Shown in pieces: positions 59,630 through 64,000 of a stretch of DNA of 64,000 nt; the stretch's first letter is position 1; every line of letters begins with the position of its first letter. The stretch comes from Taiwanofungus camphoratus. Lineage: Eukaryota; Basidiomycota; Agaricomycetes; Polyporales; Taiwanofungaceae. The DNA is taken from assembly GCA_003999685.1 (NCBI GenBank), contig CP021220.1, forward strand, positions 2,852,001 to 2,916,000, given 5' to 3'. The notes under the pieces are model-generated. The model saw only the letters and a program-made list of their open reading frames with translations. It had not been told where the DNA came from and did no database searches. A program made the position numbers and the translations under genes.

Positions 59630-62600
59630 TTAGTCTGTCTCGTCTGTGTGATACCCGGCTCGCCTCATCGCTCCCAAGCGATGACGAGCTGCACCGAGTT
59701 CTTTCTCGAGTTTCAGAATTTCCACCTGTTGTTCCATCTCTCGCTTCTTGAACTCCAAGGTAGCCATGTTCTTATAATCCACATCTTCTTCTTGTGTTTG
59801 CTTCGCAGAAATCGCCTTCACCTGTTTGACAAGAGCTTTGCAGGCCTCGGTCACGGCTTTCGCTGCCAGCTCTAAGCGTTCTTGAGTCTTCGACATCAAG
59901 TTTGCCTTCACGCGAGATGCAGCAACAAGCTGGGCTGTGGCACCGGCAACTTCATTGGATGCAACGATGAGTTGCTCCAGTGAATGTGTACCAGACAGCA
60001 CACCATCAGCACTCTCGATGAGTAAGTTCGTGGCAAATGCCACGGACCGAGCAGCGGATATGAGGCCTTCCGTCCAACGGTTGTTACGCTTGTAGAACTG
60101 TTGAGTTGTACTTGAACCCTTGCCCTGTGCCACAATCTCTTGTTGTGATTCCGTAGCAGCCTGGATAAGTCTCGCAATAGCGTTGGTGATTGCGAGAGCA
60201 GCAGCCAATATGGAGTCGTGAACCTGGAGATCGACTGCACTGAAGCGGGTGGAATCGCGTGGACGAGACATAAGTTGCTGCAAATGTGCGGTTGCAGCCT
60301 CAATGGCCTTCGCTGCGCCCAACATCTCTTGCTCGACGATATCTCCTATATCCCCGTTTGCTTTGGCCAATGCACCCGCCTTACCGCCCTTGGGAACTAG
60401 CCCGTCCACCGCTTCCGAAAGTCTTGTAAGGGCACCGCGAACCTCCCCATTGTTGCGCATTGCGACTTCTTTTCTCTGCGAGGGCTGAGGAAGTATTTCC
60501 AACTTGTAGGACTGGAGGTTCAGGAAGACTCTCAGACCAACGTCGCCGGCAGTCTTGGCAACATTAATCAACTTGTCTGACGCGTCGTCGCTGACAAGGC
60601 GAGTAATGCCCTTCGTATTGACAAGGACGTCCGATAAGGACTGAGCCAGCTCGTTGGCACCCTTGATTACATCGACGTGGTCCCCACCGATCTCTCCACC
60701 AAGGTAAAGGTTGAAAATTGTAGCAAATTCAGTGGCATTGTTGATAGCTTTCTCTATCATGGAAAGAGTGTACTCTGGAGTTGAATTTAGATTTCCTGCC
60801 TGAGCAGGAGATTCCAGCTCATAGATAGCCTCATCGACTTTCGCCACGCATGCCTGCAGGATGGAGTCTGAACAAGCATCAGGATACTGGGACCGTGTAT
60901 GAGACAAGATCTACTAACCAATGATCTGGTTCAGTTTCTTTCTGTTGTCCAAAATCAGGGTATCGATTTGAGCATTCGTCGTCTCATCAGATATACCTTG
61001 ATTCTATTAAAACGTCAGCGACGAATCATGAGGACTATGATAAATCACCTGCCTGTTGAGCGTCGTGGAGTTGCTGAATTGTAGCGTCCATGCCTTCTTG
61101 TAGAATTGCGATCTCCTGATCTTTCTCGTCTCTCAGATGTTCAATGTCATTGGAAGTGTTATCTAGTTTGACAAGGAGATCATCAATCTGAAGTTGTTTG
61201 GCCTGAACAAGATAATAGCGAAGTTCCATTAGATCACGAATGGATTAACAATAATTGGATGGTCTTACCCTCAATGAATCTTCCAATTCCGTCAGTTGTC
61301 TGTTGTATTTTGAGAGAACACTTGAAACTTCAGAGCTCTTGGACCGCGATGCATCTTCTGCCCTTTCATTAGCATAATTGAGCTCCCTCCGCAAACGGTC
61401 AAGTTCGTCTTTGTGACTGGCTTTCTGACGATCCACGTCAAATCTCGCGCGGTCACGTTCTCGAATCATGTCCGCCAATTCCAAGTTCTTCGCTTTCAGA
61501 TCTCGCTCCATCCTCTCCATGCGATCAACTGCCTCTTGTGCAGAATTAGCCTTCAGCTGCATTTGTTTGAATTTGGCTAGCATATCGAGATGTTCCGAAC
61601 GCAGCTGACTGTACAGTTTAGCAAGAGCTTCATATTTATTGCGCCACAGAGTGACTTGATCTTGCAATTGCTTGATAAGGTCGTCTTTCGATTGCATCTG
61701 CGAGTTGATGTTGACTGTGACACTATTGAGCTCGCCTTCGAGGGCCTTTACTCTCTGAACACGCAACATTGAGAGAGTGCGCGAAATTACGACAAATCAT
61801 ACACACCCGGTCGTACTGCTCCAGCATAAGCTGATCCCGTTCATACTGGCCTCTCATGGCAAGCAATTCTCGTTCGAGCTCGTGCATCTGCTGCGCAGCC
61901 TGGTTGTTATACTGCATCAACTGCTGTTGCATCAATTGCTCTTGCGCGAGTCGTTCTCTCTCGGCCTGCTCTGCTTGTCGCTGTTCAAACTCACGGCGTT
62001 GTTGGTCTTCCATTTCTTGGCGGCGACGCTCCTCTGCTTCACGAGCTGCAAGTAAGGCGGCCTGCTGCTCTTCATACTGCTTGAGCATACGCGCTTGTTC
62101 ATTTACGGTGGCTTCATCAGGTGTGGGTGCAGCGGGTGGGGGAGTCTTGATCGTAGCGGTTGTGGGTCTGGCCGGTAGATCGGGCGCATTGCCATTATCT
62201 AACAGGTTTGGAGGTTCCTAAACCTCAAGGTTAGGACTGTTATGATTGATCATTTTCTTCCGTTTAAACGTACCTGGCCTAATTTAGGGACATTTATAAG
62301 GCCAGTAAGGTATTTGAGGTTCGAGCATTCGTAGTAGAACTTCCGGAGTGCATAATGCTGTGCACTGTAACGCTGACGAAGCGGCTCCAACGCCTCGATG
62401 TCGTTTGTCCCTAGATGGAGAACATCAGTGACTTGAGCAAGATCTTTCGGAAAAGGCACTGACTCCGATGCATGGCTCTCAACATGCTTGTGATGAATCT
62501 GTAAATTCCCCAGCTCTCTTTGACAAGAGGAACTAGAGCAGAGATTCGACATTCATTGCTTGCGGAATGACGGAAGTGCGCGAAGATCATCCTTTGGAAA

Positions 62601-63434
62601 GAATCGATCTGATCTTGTAACCCCATGAGATCAGAGATAGTCTCGTAGCTGTGATGCATAAATACATAAGAATGCCGTTACAACAAAGATAGGCATTACA
62701 TACCCCTCATTCGGGTCGTCGATACCCTTCAAGGTGACATACTCCTCGTATTCGAACAGCCCATTGAATTCGGGTCTAAGACGATGGAATCGCAATTTGG
62801 CAAGAATGAATTGCACATAGGTTCTGATTAGGGGGCCATAGCCTGGCGAAATAGTTAGCTGCCCATGTCGGCTCGCCTCCCTGAGTGCGTCTCACCTCGC
62901 GGACTATCATGTCCTACGGTACGGGCGCAGGTTTCAAGCCATCCAGTTTGACCATGTGCTTCCTTGATTGTCTGACAAAAGATACTGAGCACTAAATGGG
63001 AATACGCTCAAGGAAGACTCATTCACTTACAACAGGATGTCCTTCTTGCAGTACTTTGTGGACCGTGATGAGGGCTTTGAACGTCTGCACTTCATCTGCT
63101 AGAATTGGCTGGACGCGGAGCCCAGTCCAGAAAGATATGGAAGAGTGATAGTCCCATGTATACACAATACACTCTGCAAGAAGCCATTGAGCATTTCTCG
63201 ATCATACGACAGTCAATTGAGAACCATACTTCGAACGTGCTTCTGCTTTGGGGCAGTCTCATCTGGGTTTGTCGCCTTCTTTATATTTACAACCAGCTCT
63301 GCTTCAGCTTTGTCTCTATCAACCGGTCTCGTTGGGTAGTGGACCTCGTCAGCGTCAACATCGTATGCAGTCTGGCGTGTACGTTGTCCAGAAAACCTGG
63401 ATGGAACTACTGTCAGAATATAACATGCTGTCAC
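59630..63434 (-). CDS. SLA2: Endocytic adaptor SLA2/END4 (ANTH plus talin-like I/LWEQ domain)
   Basis: Links clathrin-coated pits to actin. The N-terminal ANTH domain shows D-K-A-E-A-E-L-V-V-N-I-K-K-A-T, K-C-I-V-Y-T-W-D-Y-H-S-S, F-K-A-L-I-T-V-H-K-V-L-Q-E-G-H-P and Y-V-Q-F-I-L-A-K-L-R-F-H. The centre (about 62100-61050) is a Gln/Glu/Arg-rich coiled coil. The last exon (60867-59630) is the actin-binding I/LWEQ module, with V-A-S-N-E-V-A-G-A-T-A-Q-L-V-A-A-S-R-V-K-A and A-A-K-A-V-T-E-A-C-K-A-L-V, plus a C-terminal helix. The extreme N-terminus was not resolved: the reading frame is open to about 63434, but no fitting ATG was found, so a short first exon further right is likely. Confidence 0.9.
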
Positions 63435-63616
63435 GTATATCGACCTTACATAGTTCTCCCAACGCAGAAGCTGAGTGAGTAATAAGAGGAATTGTTGCCG
63501 GCAAGAAGTGTGCAGGTGCTACGCGCGCCGTGCTCACGACACCAGGGCCGCCACAGCCAGAACGTGACGCCTGCGGCTGCGCTCTCCTCCTTTTGTGCTT
63601 GGCTACTACTGCTACA
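63435..63616. promoter_or_regulatory. Shared upstream region of SLA2 and SHY1
   Basis: At most about 180 bp separates the open SLA2 frame (minus) from the SHY1 start (plus), so the two genes probably share a bidirectional promoter. The unresolved first SLA2 exon may also lie here. No TATA box was seen. Confidence 0.4.
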
Positions 63617-64000
63617 ATGTTCTCTCATATACGGTCTTTCGCAATGGGGGTGAAACTCGGGGTACAGAGAAGGTCCGTAGAGACCCGTCTAAAGTTCTTT
63701 AAACGTTCAGAATCTACGAGTGCGGCTTCACCGACATATACCGCCAAAAAAGAAACCCTGATCTCCCCTACTATGATTCTCGTTGGTTCTATCCCTATCT
63801 TTTCATTTGCATTGGGGACCTGGCAAGTCCAACGGTTAAAATGGAAAGTGGCGCTGATCGACGAATTGGAGGAGAAGTTGCAACGGGAGCCTATCTCACT
63901 TCCCAAACGAATCAAGTGCGGTCTTCTCTACCTCCATCTCCATATTCATGGAATTTCTCATGTACTATTTTATCTTGCTGCAAGTCTTGTAGCCCTCCCT
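63617..64000 (+). CDS. SHY1: SURF1/SHY1 cytochrome c oxidase assembly factor, 5' part
   Basis: An inner mitochondrial membrane protein needed for complex IV assembly. Exon 1 (63617-63915) encodes a basic mitochondrial presequence and the first membrane helix. That helix reads [24 protein letters not shown], including the family signature G-T-W-Q-x-x-R. It is followed by K[11 protein letters not shown]. A 77-nt intron (gtgcgg...ttgtag) leads to exon 2 at 63993, which continues beyond the window. The split codon gives R-I-N, as expected before the next family block. A partial gene only because the window ends. Confidence 0.88.
   Translation, partial: MFSHIRSFAMGVKLGVQRRSVETRLKFFKRSESTSAASPTYTAKKETLISPTMILVGSIPIFSFALGTWQVQRLKWKVALIDELEEKLQREPISLPKRIKCGLLYLHLHIHGISHVLFYLAASLVALP

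Noticed and set aside
1-64000. CRISPR arrays, bacterial operons, riboswitches
   Set aside because: The window is eukaryotic, with spliced genes throughout. No regularly spaced repeats or bacterial signals were seen.

Overview
The window is nuclear DNA of a filamentous basidiomycete, most likely an Agaricomycete and perhaps a polypore. Genes are dense and on both strands. They are cut by many GT-AG introns of about 50-60 nt, several with very small exons. RPB2 has nine introns, F-box paralogues are clustered, and the Gypsy-type LTR element is of the kind common in these fungi. All calls come from reading protein motifs and splice signals by eye; no searches were run.

Region 1 (1-9.6 kb) is repeat-rich. 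A minus-strand Ty3/Gypsy element (reverse transcriptase, protease, gag, 5' LTR) runs off the left edge. Its 1608-bp LTR faces an inverted, almost identical LTR across a 540-bp spacer, and the spacer holds a small intact two-exon ORF. The 3' RNase H piece of a LINE follows the second LTR.

Region 2 (9.6-24.5 kb) is gene-sparse and lineage-specific: an F-box-type gene, a small LEA-like stress-protein gene, two intact F-box paralogues and one broken copy, a glycogenin with a very long low-complexity tail, and unrecognised remnants.

Region 3 (24.5-47.1 kb) is mostly conserved housekeeping: an ADCK2-type mitochondrial kinase, a YqjM-type Old Yellow Enzyme divergent from a fructosamine/ketosamine-3-kinase, RPB2, a PTM1/GPR107-type Golgi membrane protein tail-to-tail with RPB2, sorting nexin SNX4/Atg24, the HORMA protein REV7, and a Zn2Cys6 transcription factor.

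Region 4 (47.7-64 kb) holds a DHA1 MFS transporter, the splicing factor CWC25, a small ion-transport-like membrane protein, a gene-poor gap of about 2.4 kb, a large Ser/Pro-rich orphan protein, the endocytic adaptor SLA2/END4, and the 5' end of SHY1/SURF1, which is divergent from SLA2.

There is no operon-like or biosynthetic cluster. The most unusual structures are the head-to-head LTR palindrome and a set of exceptional exons: a 10-nt first exon in RPB2, a 15-nt exon carrying the last zinc cysteine of the transcription factor, and a 27-nt exon in REV7. I did not find a convincing new multi-gene system.
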